Shown: positions 26,692 to 38,846 of the stretch, one piece after another
How positions within the stretch are numbered: the stretch's first letter is position 1
Layout of the letters: the number at the start of each line of letters is the position of its first letter
DNA from: Pseudomonas fluorescens
GTDB lineage: Bacteria; Pseudomonadota; Gammaproteobacteria; Pseudomonadales; Pseudomonadaceae
Length of the DNA stretch: 64,000 nucleotides
Assembly: GCF_001307155.1 (NCBI RefSeq)
Contig: NZ_CP012830.1
Span: 124,001-188,000, forward strand
Direction: 5' to 3'
The notes under the pieces: model-generated
Databases searched by the model: none
The model's input: the letters and a program-made list of their open reading frames with translations, nothing else
What the model was told of the DNA's origin: nothing
Made by a program: the position numbers and the translations under genes

Positions 26692-26761
26692 AAGGTCGCG
26701 GCCTACGGCAGCTCCTACATGCATACATCGCCCCGCAGGAACTGCCGAAGGCTGCGACCTT
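26692..26761. repeat. REPIN-like palindrome (family C-like) after ligA
   Basis: AAGGTCGCGGCCTACGGCAG and an inverted counterpart (CTGCCGAAGGCTGCGACCTT) enclose a short spacer. It lies 7 bases after the ligA stop on the minus strand and may mark its transcript end. Confidence 0.7.
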
Positions 26762-26768
26762 GCCGACT

Positions 26769-29167
<2,399 letters not shown>

Positions 29168-29203
29168 AATCTTCAAAATACGATAGCGTAAAGACGCAGA
29201 TTC

Positions 29204-29299
29204 TGTGGCGAGGGAGCTTGCTCCCACTCGGCGGCGAAGCCGTCGTAAACCAGAATGGGGCCGCTTCGCAGCCCAGCGGGAGCAAGCTCCCTCGCCACA
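29204..29299. repeat. REPIN (family A) between zipA and ligA
   Basis: Inverted GTGGCGAGGGAGCTTGCTCC arms with a shorter centre than the other copies. Confidence 0.9.
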
Positions 29300-29337
29300 A
29301 GAAGCTCTCTAGTCATAGAGAGCTTGACCATTCGATA

Positions 29338-30186
29338 TCAGCGCTTCTGGGTCAGGGCGCGACGCTCGAACTCGACGATACGTTGACGGTAGTGCTCGAT
29401 GGTCTGAGCGGTCAGTACGCTGCGCTGATCGTCCTTCAGTTCGCCATTGAGCTCCTGAGACAGTTTGCGGGCAGCGGCGACCATCACGTCGAAGGCCTGT
29501 TTCGGGTGGCGAGGGCCTGGCAAGCCGAGGAAGAAGCTGACAGCCGGGGTGCTGAACAGATCGATATCGTCCAGATCGAACACGCCAGGCTTGACCGCGT
29601 TGGCCATGGAGAACAGCACTTCGCCGTTGCCGGCCATGCTTTCGTGACGATGGAAGATATCCATCTCGCCAAAGCGCAGACCGCTTTCCAGGATGTTCTG
29701 CAACAGGGCCGGGCCTTTAAATCCGCCCGGGTCACGGCAGATCACGCTGATGACCAGGACTTCTTCTGCCTGCGGCTGTTCTTTATTGACTGCTGCGCTC
29801 GACGATTTGGTTTCGTCCGGGAAATCATCACGGCTGCTGAAGCTCGGGCCGCCATCCAGGTCCAGATTCAAATTCAGGTCGCCCTGGGATGGCTCGCCAC
29901 CCCGCTTGCCGCGCTTGGAGCCCGATTCACGCGGCTCACGGGCAGGCATGCTCACCGACGGCAAGTCATGCTCGTCGAGTTGCGGTTCTTTATGGGTATC
30001 CAGCACGCGTGGCGGGCCCAGCAGTTCGGCACCACTGTCCTCGTCCGGCAGGTTGGACAGGCTTCGGTCCAGGCGAAACTTCAGCTTGCCCTTGCCGCCG
30101 CGCATGCGCCGCCAGCCATCAAAAAGAATACCGGCAATGACAATAATGCCGATGACGATCAGCCACTCGCGCAGACCGATTTCCAT
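29338..30186 (-). CDS. zipA: Cell division protein ZipA
   Basis: Inner-membrane division protein that anchors and stabilises FtsZ. It has 282 residues: an N-terminal membrane anchor (about residues 7-24, [18 protein letters not shown]), a basic and then acidic low-complexity linker (about 25-135), and the C-terminal FtsZ-binding domain ([40 protein letters not shown] onward, about 143-270). Gene order smc-zipA-ligA is conserved in Pseudomonas. Confidence 0.95.
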   Translation of the reverse strand: MEIGLREWLIVIGIIVIAGILFDGWRRMRGGKGKLKFRLDRSLSNLPDEDSGAELLGPPRVLDTHKEPQLDEHDLPSVSMPAREPRESGSKRGKRGGEPSQGDLNLNLDLDGGPSFSSRDDFPDETKSSSAAVNKEQPQAEEVLVISVICRDPGGFKGPALLQNILESGLRFGEMDIFHRHESMAGNGEVLFSMANAVKPGVFDLDDIDLFSTPAVSFFLGLPGPRHPKQAFDVMVAAARKLSQELNGELKDDQRSVLTAQTIEHYRQRIVEFERRALTQKR

Positions 30187-30208
30187 GTAATCCCGTGCCT
30201 CTATAAAA

Positions 30209-30244
30209 AATGCTGAAAAATAAGGGGTTTACAAGCTGTAAACC
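30209..30244 (-). terminator. Terminator-like hairpin between smc and zipA
   Basis: On the minus strand GGTTTAC-AGCTT-GTAAACC is followed by CCTTATTTTT, ending about 25 bases before the zipA start. It could end smc transcripts or act as an attenuator. Confidence 0.5.
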
Positions 30245-30442
30245 GCTTTAAAACGTGGCGCCAACTCTATGTTCTGAATGGCGTTTTGCCCACGCATACG
30301 AAAAATTGACATTAAACTAGCACGACCAAAGATAACTTTACACCGTCAGTCACAATGGCTTCAGCCATTATGTCGATTAGCCAGCATTCTCTGTGGGTAA
30401 AAATCCCTGATTCCCGCAAATATCTGGCCTACGCGCCATGAC

Positions 30443-33400
30443 TCAGGCGTCCACCATCGCCATCGCCTCCTCGACATCCACGGCTACCAGACGCGAACAA
30501 CCAGGCTCGTGCATCGTGACCCCCATCAATTGGTCGGCCATTTCCATGGCGATCTTGTTGTGGGTGATATAGATGAACTGCACCGTTTGTGACATCTCTT
30601 TCACCAATCGGGCATAGCGTCCAACGTTAGCGTCATCCAGCGGTGCGTCAACTTCGTCGAGCATGCAAAACGGCGCCGGGTTCAGCTTGAAGATCGCAAA
30701 AACCAGTGCCAATGCCGTCAGGGCTTTTTCACCGCCTGACAGTAAATGGATGGTGCTGTTCTTCTTCCCGGGCGGACGCGCCATGATCGTCACCCCTGTA
30801 TCGAGTAGATCTTCGCCCGTCAGTTCCAAATAAGCGTTGCCTCCACCGAAAACTTTTGGAAAAAGAGCCTGCAATCCACCGTTAATCTGATCAAAGGTAT
30901 CTTTGAAGCGATTGCGGGTTTCCTTGTCGATCTTGCGAATGACGTTTTCCAGGGTGTCGAGCGCTTCCACCAGGTCAGCGTCCTGAGCATCCAGATAACG
31001 CTTGCGCTCGGACTGCTGCTGGTACTCGTCGATAGCCGCGAGGTTGATCGCGCCCAGTCGCTGAATTCGCGCAGCAATGCGCTCGAGCTCTTCTTCAGCG
31101 TCTTTTTCGTTCGCTTCAGCCACCAGGGTGGCGAGCACCCCCTGCAGGTCATAGCCGTCTTCGAGCAATTGATCCTGCAAGGTCTTGCGGCGCACGGTCA
31201 GGGCCTGCCATTCCATGCGCTGCTGTTCAAGTTGACCACGGATCAGCTGCGATTGCTGCTCGGCCTGGCTGCGGCGTTTCTCGGCATCACGCAATTCGCG
31301 GTCGGCATCTTCCAGGGCGATCTGTGCGGTTCTGAGTTCTTCGTCGACGCTCATGCGCTTGTCGAGCAACTCTTCAAGCTTGAGCCGCAACTCTTCCAGC
31401 GGCGCTTCGCCCTCCTCCAGATTAAGGCTGAGCTGCTCGCGCTTTTCAGTCAGGCGCTCGGACTGCAATTCCAGCCGTTCCAGCGCCTGACGGGTTGAAT
31501 CGTGTTGCGCCTTGAGCGAGCCCAGACGCACCGCCAATTGGTGCGCATGGTCTTTATGCTGACGGGCCTCCTGCCGCACCCGATCCAGGCGTTCGCGCAA
31601 GCTGTCGCGCTGAGCCAGCAGCAATTCGCGCTGTTCGGTGTCGATCGCCATGCTGTCGAGGGCTTCCTGCAATTGCAGGCGCGACTCGCCAATCTGTTCA
31701 TGCTCCAGCGCACGCTGCTCCGCCAATTCACCGAGCTCTTCGTCGAGCCGCGTACGGCGTAATGTCAGCTGCTCGGCCTTGGCTTTACCGGCCGACAGTT
31801 GAGCTTTCAATTCGCCTTGCTGGCGCGCTTCGTCCTGCAGCAAACGGCGCAGGTGTTCGCGGCCATTCTCTTGCTGACGCTGCTGGGCGCGCAGGTTTTG
31901 CAAAGTGGTTTCCAGCGTCTCGACGGTGGCTTCACGTTCTTCGCGCTCAAGCCCCAGACGCTGGATTTCCTGCCCGCGCGCCAACATGCCGCTCTCGGCC
32001 TCACTGGCGCGGCGCACCCGCAAAAAGTGCCGCCCAACCCAGTAGCCATCACGGCTGATCAGGCTTTCGCCGACCGACAATTGACCACGCAGCGACAGCG
32101 CCTGTTCAAGACTGTCCACCGGTTTGACCTGCCCCAGCCACGGCGACAGATCGATCTGCGCCTCAACCTTGTCGAGCAGGCTGCCGGGGATCCGTACTCC
32201 ATCGCTGGCCGGGCTGAGCAAGCGCAGATCGCCCTGGGCAAAACCGGACAGATCGAAGCCCGCGAAGTCATCGACCAGCACGGCTTGCAGGTCGGCACCG
32301 AGCACGGTTTCCACCGCCAGCTCCCAACCCGCTTCAACCTTCAAGCCTTCAGCCAGACGCGGACGTTCGGCCAGATGCTGTTCACGCAACCACTCGGCGG
32401 CGCCGGTACCCGGATCGAGCGCCGCTTGCTGCAACGCCTCCAGCGAGGCCAGGCGCCCGTTGAGCCGTTGCAAGTCGCCCTGCGCCTGCTGCTGATTTTG
32501 CAGGGCCAGTTGCAGTTCCTGACGCAACTGCTCAAGCCGCTCGACCTGCGCCTCTTCACTGGCTTGCAAATCTTCGAGGGTCGCTTCACTGGCGGCGAGT
32601 TGTTCACTCAGATCGAGAATCGCCGCGTCTTCCGGGGCTGCCGACAACAGGTCGCGCTCTTCGGCCAAGCGACGTTGGCGCTCGGCCAGGCGTTCCATGC
32701 TGGTTTCCAGCTGCTGGATGCGCGACTGCTGGACTTCGGCCTGACGCCGTGGCTCGGCCGAGCGCAGGTTGAAACTGTCCCACTGCTCCTGCCAGCCGTG
32801 CATGGTGGTTTCGGATTCTTCCAGCGCGGCGGCGGCCTCTTCAGCGGCGGCGCTGGTGACTTCCTGCTCAGGCGTGAGCATATCCAGCTCTTCGCCGAGA
32901 GTCGCCAACAAGGTGCGGTCATGACCCAGGTGCGACTCGGTTTCCAGGCGCGAACGCTCGGCTTCCTTGAGGTCATCCTGCAACTGACGCAAACGCTGCT
33001 GGCCGTGCTGGATGCTTTGCTCGACCCGGGCGATGTCGCCGCCGACCGAATAGAAACGTCCCTGCACCAGATTGAAGCGCTCAGACAGGTCGTGATGACC
33101 GTCGCGCAGCCGCTCGATGCTCGCATCGGCATTGCGCTGTTCAGCGACCAGGGCTTCGAAACTGATTTCCTGGTTGCCAATGATTGCTTCGCGCTGACCA
33201 ACCTGTTCGTTCAATTCCTGCCAGCGTAGCGCCGACAGTTGTGCCTTGAGCTGACGCTCTTCGGCTTTGTATTCCTGATACTTCTCGGCCGCCTGGGCCT
33301 GACGATGCAAGCGTTCGAGCTGACGTTCCAGCTCATCACGCAGGTCGGTCAGGCGCGCGAGGTTTTCGTGGGTGCGACGGATGCGGTTTTCGGTCTCGCG

Positions 33401-33931
33401 CCGGCGCTCCTTGTACTTGGAGATCCCCGCCGCCTCTTCGATGAAGTTGCGCAGGTCTTCGGGCTTGGACTCGATCAGCTTGGAGATCATCCCCTGTTCG
33501 ATGATCGAGTAGCTGCGCGGGCCCAGGCCGGTACCGAGAAAAATGTCGGTGATATCGCGGCGACGGCATTTGGTGCCGTTGAGGTAATACGTGGTCTGGC
33601 TGTCGCGGGTGACTTTGCGACGAATGGAAATCTCCGCGTAAGCCGCGTATTCACCGATCAACGTGCCGTCGGAGTTGTCGAACACCAGTTCGATGCTTGC
33701 CTGGCTCACCGGTTTGCGACTGGTAGAGCCGTTGAAGATGACGTCGGTCATCGACTCGCCGCGCAAGTTCTTGGCCGAGCTCTCGCCCATCACCCAGCGT
33801 ACGGCGTCGATGATGTTCGACTTGCCGCAACCGTTGGGCCCGACCACCGCCGCCATGTTACTGGGGAAGTTCACCGTGGTCGGGTCGACGAAGGATTTGA
33901 ACCCCGCCAGTTTGATGCACTTGAGCCGCAC
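30443..33931 (-). CDS. smc: Chromosome segregation protein SMC
   Basis: Condensin ATPase that organises and segregates the chromosome. It has 1162 residues from GTG at 33931; the longer frame includes residues unlike any SMC, while VRLKCIKLAGFKSFVDPTT is the family start. It has Walker A VVGPNGCGKSNI near the N-terminus, a first coiled coil (about 170-500), a hinge (about 510-650), a second coiled coil (about 660-1000), the signature LLSGGEKALTALALVFAI and Walker B FCMLDEVDAPLDDAN. It starts 2 bases after the stop of the GntR gene, implying co-transcription. Confidence 0.96.
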   Translation of the reverse strand: MRLKCIKLAGFKSFVDPTTVNFPSNMAAVVGPNGCGKSNIIDAVRWVMGESSAKNLRGESMTDVIFNGSTSRKPVSQASIELVFDNSDGTLIGEYAAYAEISIRRKVTRDSQTTYYLNGTKCRRRDITDIFLGTGLGPRSYSIIEQGMISKLIESKPEDLRNFIEEAAGISKYKERRRETENRIRRTHENLARLTDLRDELERQLERLHRQAQAAEKYQEYKAEERQLKAQLSALRWQELNEQVGQREAIIGNQEISFEALVAEQRNADASIERLRDGHHDLSERFNLVQGRFYSVGGDIARVEQSIQHGQQRLRQLQDDLKEAERSRLETESHLGHDRTLLATLGEELDMLTPEQEVTSAAAEEAAAALEESETTMHGWQEQWDSFNLRSAEPRRQAEVQQSRIQQLETSMERLAERQRRLAEERDLLSAAPEDAAILDLSEQLAASEATLEDLQASEEAQVERLEQLRQELQLALQNQQQAQGDLQRLNGRLASLEALQQAALDPGTGAAEWLREQHLAERPRLAEGLKVEAGWELAVETVLGADLQAVLVDDFAGFDLSGFAQGDLRLLSPASDGVRIPGSLLDKVEAQIDLSPWLGQVKPVDSLEQALSLRGQLSVGESLISRDGYWVGRHFLRVRRASEAESGMLARGQEIQRLGLEREEREATVETLETTLQNLRAQQRQQENGREHLRRLLQDEARQQGELKAQLSAGKAKAEQLTLRRTRLDEELGELAEQRALEHEQIGESRLQLQEALDSMAIDTEQRELLLAQRDSLRERLDRVRQEARQHKDHAHQLAVRLGSLKAQHDSTRQALERLELQSERLTEKREQLSLNLEEGEAPLEELRLKLEELLDKRMSVDEELRTAQIALEDADRELRDAEKRRSQAEQQSQLIRGQLEQQRMEWQALTVRRKTLQDQLLEDGYDLQGVLATLVAEANEKDAEEELERIAARIQRLGAINLAAIDEYQQQSERKRYLDAQDADLVEALDTLENVIRKIDKETRNRFKDTFDQINGGLQALFPKVFGGGNAYLELTGEDLLDTGVTIMARPPGKKNSTIHLLSGGEKALTALALVFAIFKLNPAPFCMLDEVDAPLDDANVGRYARLVKEMSQTVQFIYITHNKIAMEMADQLMGVTMHEPGCSRLVAVDVEEAMAMVDA

Positions 33932-33933
33932 GC

Positions 33934-34593
33934 TCAGGCAACCGGCAAGGCAGACAGCACCAGATCGCAACTGCGCCGGGCATAAGCCGAGAGCACGACG
34001 CGAATCTCTGGCAGATCACGCGCCAGCACGGCCGCGAGCAAGCGTTCGAACAGTTCGAGGAACTCGCTCATCTCGGCCTTGCGCTGTTCCAGGGCGAGAA
34101 AATACGCACGGCTCATGGCCGGTTGCAAGTTCTCGACGGTTTCCTGCAAGTACGGGTTATTGGCGAATGGGTACGCCGCGCGCATCACGCTGAAGCTGTC
34201 TTCGACAAAGGCGCGGATGTCCTGACGCTCGTAACTGGCGCTCAGGCGCTGCTGGATGTGCAGGAACGGCGCCATGTCGGCCTGAACCTGCCAGCCACTG
34301 GCCACCGAATTACCGAGCAGGATGTACAGCTCGCTCATCAGCGTGCACAGGCTCTGCACCTTGTGTGCGGTGAGTTCGGTCACATGAGCACCACGACGCG
34401 GCAAGATGGCGATCAGGTGCCGGCGCTCGAGAATCAGCAAGGCTTCGCGAACCGAGCCGCGGCTGACATTGAGGGCCAACGTGACCTTCTGTTCCTGGAT
34501 GCGCTCTCCGGGCTTGAGGTCGCCGCGAATGATGCGTTCGGCGAGGTGGTGAGCAATTTGCTCGGCGAGGCTGTCCGGCGCCTTGAACGTCAT
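33934..34593 (-). CDS. GntR-family regulator (FCD domain), upstream of smc and divergent from xdhA
   Basis: Transcription factor of 219 residues: winged helix-turn-helix (about residues 10-75, with KVTLALNVSRGSVREALLILERRHLI) and a C-terminal all-helical FCD ligand domain (about 85-210). Its position, divergent from xdhA, suggests it controls xanthine dehydrogenase genes in response to a purine-related ligand; this is inference. Two TGAC-N6-GTCA sites in the shared upstream region are candidate operators. It overlaps the transcription unit of smc (2-base gap). Confidence 0.88.
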   Translation of the reverse strand: MTFKAPDSLAEQIAHHLAERIIRGDLKPGERIQEQKVTLALNVSRGSVREALLILERRHLIAILPRRGAHVTELTAHKVQSLCTLMSELYILLGNSVASGWQVQADMAPFLHIQQRLSASYERQDIRAFVEDSFSVMRAAYPFANNPYLQETVENLQPAMSRAYFLALEQRKAEMSEFLELFERLLAAVLARDLPEIRVVLSAYARRSCDLVLSALPVA

Positions 34594-34680
34594 GGTTTTC
34601 CTTCAAACTCTTCGATCTGTACAAGCGGCGCAGTGTAGCGCACTTGCGGGGTGATGGCGCAGGGCCAAGCCAGCGGAATT

Positions 34681-34696
34681 TGGCACGATTCAAGCA
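34681..34696 (+). promoter_or_regulatory. Putative sigma54 promoter of xdhABC
   Basis: TGGCACGATTCAAGCA has the GG-N10-GC spacing and a perfect -24 element (TGGCACG); the -12 part reads AAGCA in place of TTGCA. The expected transcript start is near 34707, about 150 bases before xdhA. A partial NtrC-like site (CGCAC-N7-GTGAT, 34639-34655) lies just upstream. It fits nitrogen control of purine catabolism. Confidence 0.55.
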
Positions 34697-34763
34697 AAAA
34701 GCGAGGTATCCCGAGAGGGTCAATAATGAAATAAGCCACTGTTGATCGGCAAAAGCGTATTTC

Positions 34764-34801
34764 CTGACCCTTAAGTCAGAAAATCATTGACCGAAAAGTC
34801 A
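34764..34801. promoter_or_regulatory. Two tandem TGAC-N6-GTCA sites, candidate GntR operators
   Basis: CTGACCCTTAAGTCAG (34764-34779) and TGACCGAAAAGTCA (34788-34801) share the same inverted half-sites and six-base spacing, with centres 23 bases apart. A third palindrome, ACCTGATAAATTCAGGT (34803-34819), follows. They lie downstream of the sigma54-like promoter and ahead of xdhA. Confidence 0.5.
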
Positions 34802-34858
34802 GACCTGATAAATTCAGGTTCGTCGGTTAACAACAATAATGAGTCTGCGAGGCCTTCC

Positions 34859-36313
34859 GTGATCCAGTTTTTACTTAACCAGGAACTCCGTAGCGAGCAC
34901 GCCCTGGACCCAAACCTGACCGTGCTCAACTATCTGCGCGAACATTTGGGCAAACCCGGCACCAAAGAAGGTTGCGCCAGCGGTGACTGTGGCGCGTGTA
35001 CGGTGGTGGTCGGTGAATTGCAGACCGATGACAACGGCCGCGAACACATTCGCTATCGCAGCCTCAACTCGTGCCTGACGTTTGTTTCGTCGCTGCACGG
35101 CAAACAGCTGATCAGCGTCGAAGACCTCAAACACCAAGGCAAGCTGCACAGCGTGCAAAAAGCCATGGTCGAGTGCCATGGCTCACAGTGCGGCTTCTGC
35201 ACACCGGGCTTTGTCATGTCATTGTTCGCGCTGCAGAAAAACAGCGATCACGCCGATTCCCACAAAGCTCACGAAGCCCTCGCCGGCAACCTCTGCCGCT
35301 GCACCGGCTACCGGCCGATCCTCGCCGCCGCCGAACAAGTGTGCAGCGCCAAACAGCCCGACCAGTTCGATGCTCGCGAAGCCGAAACCATCGCTCGCCT
35401 GAAAGCCATTGCTCCGACCGACACCGGTGAACTGAACAGCGGCGATAAACGCTGCCTGGTGCCACTGACCGTCGCCGATCTGGCCGACCTCTATGACGCT
35501 TATCCGCAAGCCAAACTGTTGGCCGGCGGTACCGACCTGGCGCTGGAAGTGACCCAGTTCCACCGCACGCTGCCGGTGATGATCTACGTCGGCAATGTCG
35601 CAGAAATGAAGCGCATCGAGCGCTTTGACGATCGCCTGGAAATCGGCGCCGCCACCGCCCTCTCCGACTGCTACGACGCCCTCGAGGCCGAGTACCCGGA
35701 CTTCGGCGAATTGCTGCAACGTTTCGCCTCCTTGCAAATCCGCAATCAGGGCACCCTCGGCGGCAACATCGGCAACGCCTCGCCGATTGGTGACTCACCT
35801 CCGCTGCTGATCGCCCTGGGCGCACAGATTGTTTTGTGCAAAGGCGAAACCCGCCGCACGCTGGCGCTGGAAGACTATTTCATCGATTACCGGGTCACTG
35901 CGCGCCAGGAAAGCGAGTTCATCGAAAAGATCATCGTGCCGCGTGCCAGCGCGGAACAACTGTTCCGCGCCTACAAGGTCTCCAAGCGTCTGGACGATGA
36001 CATTTCCGCGGTCTGCGCGGCGTTCAACCTGCGCATCGAAAACGGCGTGGTTGCCGATGCTCGCGTCGCATTCGGCGGCATGGCCGCGACACCGAAACGC
36101 GCGAAAAGCTGCGAAGCCGCGCTGCTCGGCGCGCCATGGAACAACACAACGGTGGAACGTGCCTGCGCCGCCCTTGCGCAAGACTTCACACCGCTCACGG
36201 ACTTCCGTGCGAGCAAGGAATACCGCCTGCTCAGCGCGCAGAACCTGCTGCGTAAATACTTCATCGAACTGCAAACACCGCACATCGAGACTCGGGTGAC
36301 CGCTTATGTCTAA
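34859..36313 (+). CDS. xdhA: Xanthine dehydrogenase small subunit (2Fe-2S and FAD)
   Basis: Electron-transfer subunit of xanthine dehydrogenase, which oxidises hypoxanthine and xanthine to urate. It has 484 residues from the GTG at 34859 (VIQFLLNQELRSE), with GAGG six bases upstream; the longer ATG frame at 34787 adds a segment not seen in the family. There are two [2Fe-2S] clusters: CASGDCGACTVVVG and the pair CGFCTPG / CRCTGYRP. An FAD domain with LLAGGTDLALEVTQ and GTLGGNIGNASPIGD follows, then the CO dehydrogenase-like flavoprotein C-terminal part. It overlaps xdhB by 8 bases. Confidence 0.95.
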   Translation: MIQFLLNQELRSEHALDPNLTVLNYLREHLGKPGTKEGCASGDCGACTVVVGELQTDDNGREHIRYRSLNSCLTFVSSLHGKQLISVEDLKHQGKLHSVQKAMVECHGSQCGFCTPGFVMSLFALQKNSDHADSHKAHEALAGNLCRCTGYRPILAAAEQVCSAKQPDQFDAREAETIARLKAIAPTDTGELNSGDKRCLVPLTVADLADLYDAYPQAKLLAGGTDLALEVTQFHRTLPVMIYVGNVAEMKRIERFDDRLEIGAATALSDCYDALEAEYPDFGELLQRFASLQIRNQGTLGGNIGNASPIGDSPPLLIALGAQIVLCKGETRRTLALEDYFIDYRVTARQESEFIEKIIVPRASAEQLFRAYKVSKRLDDDISAVCAAFNLRIENGVVADARVAFGGMAATPKRAKSCEAALLGAPWNNTTVERACAALAQDFTPLTDFRASKEYRLLSAQNLLRKYFIELQTPHIETRVTAYV

Positions 36314-38705
36314 CCATCACAAAGTCGAGAAAACCCAAGCCGAACTGGCCGAACTGTTTGCCAAGGACCTGACCACCGGTGTCGGCCGCAGCGTCAAGCA
36401 CGACAGCGCCGACAAACACGTGTCCGGTGAAGCGCAGTACATCGACGACCGGCTGGAATTTCCGAATCAGTTGCACGTTTACGCGCGACTCTCGGATCGT
36501 GCCCACGCGAAAATCATCAGCATCGACACTAAGCCCTGCTACGCCTTTGAAGGCGTGCGCATCACCATTACCCACGAGGACGTGCCGGGCCTGAAAGACA
36601 TCGGTCCATTGTTGCCGGGCGACCCATTGCTGGCCATCGACGACGTACAATTCGTCGGTCAGCCGGTGCTCGCGGTGGCCGCGAAAGACCTGGAAACCGC
36701 ACGCAAGGCGGCCATGGCCGCGATCATCGAATACGAAGATCTGGAGCCGGTACTCGACGTGGTCGAAGCCTTGCGCAAACGCCACTTCGTATTGGATAGC
36801 CACACTCACAAACGCGGCGACTCAGCCACTGCGCTGGCGACTGCCGAGCACCGCATCCAAGGCACACTGCACATCGGCGGCCAGGAACACTTCTATCTGG
36901 AAACCCAGATCTCTTCGGTGATGCCGACCGAAGACGGCGGCATGATCGTCTACTGCTCGACCCAGAACCCCACCGAAGTGCAGAAACTGGTGGCGGAAGT
37001 GCTCGACGTCTCGATGAACAAAATCGTCGTCGACATGCGCCGCATGGGCGGCGGCTTTGGCGGCAAGGAAACCCAGGCCGCCAGCCCCGCCTGTCTCTGC
37101 GCGGTAATTGCGCACCTGACCGGGCAGCCGACCAAAATGCGTCTGCCACGAGTCGAAGACATGCTGATGACCGGCAAACGTCACCCGTTCTACATTGAAT
37201 ACGATGTCGGCTTCGACGACAGCGGACGCCTGCACGGCATCCAGCTGGAACTGGCCGGTAACTGCGGGTGTTCACCGGACCTGTCGGCGTCGATCGTCGA
37301 CCGGGCGATGTTCCACTCGGACAACTCGTACTACCTGGGCGACGCAACCATCAACGGTCACCGCTGCAAGACCAACACCGCGTCGAACACCGCCTATCGC
37401 GGCTTTGGCGGCCCGCAAGGAATGGTCGCCATCGAAGAAGTGATGGACGCTATCGCCCGTCATCTGGGCCTCGATCCGCTGGACGTGCGCAAGGCCAACT
37501 ACTACGGCAAGACCGAGCGTAACGTCACCCATTACTACCAGACCGTCGAGCACAACATGCTCGAGGAAATCACCGCCGAGCTGGAAGAAAGCAGCCAGTA
37601 CGCCGAACGCCGCGAAGCGATCCGCCGCTACAACGCTAACAGCCCGATCCTGAAAAAAGGCCTGGCGTTGACCCCGGTGAAATTCGGTATTTCCTTCACC
37701 GCCAGCTTCCTCAACCAGGCCGGTGCATTGATTCACGTCTACACCGACGGCAGCATCCACCTGAACCACGGCGGCACCGAAATGGGCCAGGGCTTGAACG
37801 TCAAAGTCGCGCAAGTCGTGGCCGAGGTGTTCCAGGTTGAAATCGACCGTGTGCAGATCACCGCGACCAACACCGACAAGGTGCCGAACACCTCGCCGAC
37901 CGCCGCGTCCAGCGGTGCCGACCTGAACGGCAAGGCTGCGCAAAACGCCGCTGAAATCATCAAGCAACGCCTGGTGGAATTTGCCGCGCGCAAGTATGCG
38001 GTCAGCGAAGAAGACGTAGAGTTTCACAACGGCCATGTGCGGGTTCGCGATCAGATCCTGACCTTCGAAGAACTGATCCAGCAGGCGTATTTCGCCCAGG
38101 TGTCGCTGTCCAGCACCGGTTTCTACAAGACCCCGAAAATCTACTATGACCGTAGCCAGGCTCGCGGCCGGCCGTTCTACTACTACGCGTTTGGCGCAGC
38201 CTGCGCCGAGGTGATCGTCGACACCCTGACCGGCGAATACAAAATGCTCCGCACCGACATCCTGCATGACGTCGGCGCCTCGTTGAACCCGGCTATCGAC
38301 ATGGGCCAGGTCGAGGGTGGTTTCATCCAGGGCATGGGCTGGCTGACCATGGAAGAGCTGGTCTGGAATGCCAAAGGCAAACTGATGACCAACGGCCCGG
38401 CCAGCTACAAGATCCCGGCGGTCGCCGACATGCCGCTGGATTTGCGGGTCAAGCTGGTGGAAAACCGCAAGAACCCGGAAGACACGGTGTTCCATTCCAA
38501 AGCCGTGGGCGAACCGCCGTTCATGCTGGGGATTTCCGTCTGGTGCGCAATCAAGGATGCAGTGGCGAGCCTGGGCGATTACCGACATCAACCGAAAATC
38601 GACGCACCGGCCACACCGGAGCGGGTGTTGTGGGGCTGTGAGCAGATGCGCCAGTTGAAGGCGGTGAAAGCCGCGAAAGCCGAGACCGAGCTGGCTTCGC
38701 TCTAA
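36306..38705 (+). CDS. xdhB: Xanthine dehydrogenase large subunit (molybdopterin)
   Basis: Catalytic molybdenum subunit, 799 residues. Cofactor and active-site motifs typical of the xanthine oxidase family are present: MGGGFGGKE, AYRGFGGPQGM, the GGTEMGQGLN segment, and the catalytic glutamate region KAVGEPPFMLG near the C-terminus. Translation is probably coupled to xdhA through the 8-base overlap. A REPIN separates it from xdhC. A very long open frame on the opposite strand is a high-GC artefact. Confidence 0.96.
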   Translation: MSNHHKVEKTQAELAELFAKDLTTGVGRSVKHDSADKHVSGEAQYIDDRLEFPNQLHVYARLSDRAHAKIISIDTKPCYAFEGVRITITHEDVPGLKDIGPLLPGDPLLAIDDVQFVGQPVLAVAAKDLETARKAAMAAIIEYEDLEPVLDVVEALRKRHFVLDSHTHKRGDSATALATAEHRIQGTLHIGGQEHFYLETQISSVMPTEDGGMIVYCSTQNPTEVQKLVAEVLDVSMNKIVVDMRRMGGGFGGKETQAASPACLCAVIAHLTGQPTKMRLPRVEDMLMTGKRHPFYIEYDVGFDDSGRLHGIQLELAGNCGCSPDLSASIVDRAMFHSDNSYYLGDATINGHRCKTNTASNTAYRGFGGPQGMVAIEEVMDAIARHLGLDPLDVRKANYYGKTERNVTHYYQTVEHNMLEEITAELEESSQYAERREAIRRYNANSPILKKGLALTPVKFGISFTASFLNQAGALIHVYTDGSIHLNHGGTEMGQGLNVKVAQVVAEVFQVEIDRVQITATNTDKVPNTSPTAASSGADLNGKAAQNAAEIIKQRLVEFAARKYAVSEEDVEFHNGHVRVRDQILTFEELIQQAYFAQVSLSSTGFYKTPKIYYDRSQARGRPFYYYAFGAACAEVIVDTLTGEYKMLRTDILHDVGASLNPAIDMGQVEGGFIQGMGWLTMEELVWNAKGKLMTNGPASYKIPAVADMPLDLRVKLVENRKNPEDTVFHSKAVGEPPFMLGISVWCAIKDAVASLGDYRHQPKIDAPATPERVLWGCEQMRQLKAVKAAKAETELASL

Positions 38706-38721
38706 AACCGAGGCGCGGCCT

Positions 38722-38810
38722 TCGCGGGCAAGCCTTGCTCCTACAAGTTTTGCGTCGATCGCATCATCGTGAACCGCCGCCATTCCGTAGGAGCAAAGCT
38801 TGCTCGCGAT
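38722..38810. repeat. REPIN (family B) between xdhB and xdhC
   Basis: TTCGCGGGCAAGCCTTGCTCC at the left and the inverted GGAGCAAAGCTTGCTCGCGA at the right. It lies inside the apparent xdh operon and ends 36 bases before the xdhC start. Confidence 0.85.
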
Positions 38811-38846
38811 GAGGCCCGAACAGACAACAGAAATGTTGAGGTGAAC

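Noticed and set aside
31799..33229. A 476-residue plus-strand frame opposite the smc coiled coils
   Set aside because: Composition (Gln, Leu, Arg repeats) follows from antisense reading of coiled-coil codons; no ribosome binding site or domain.
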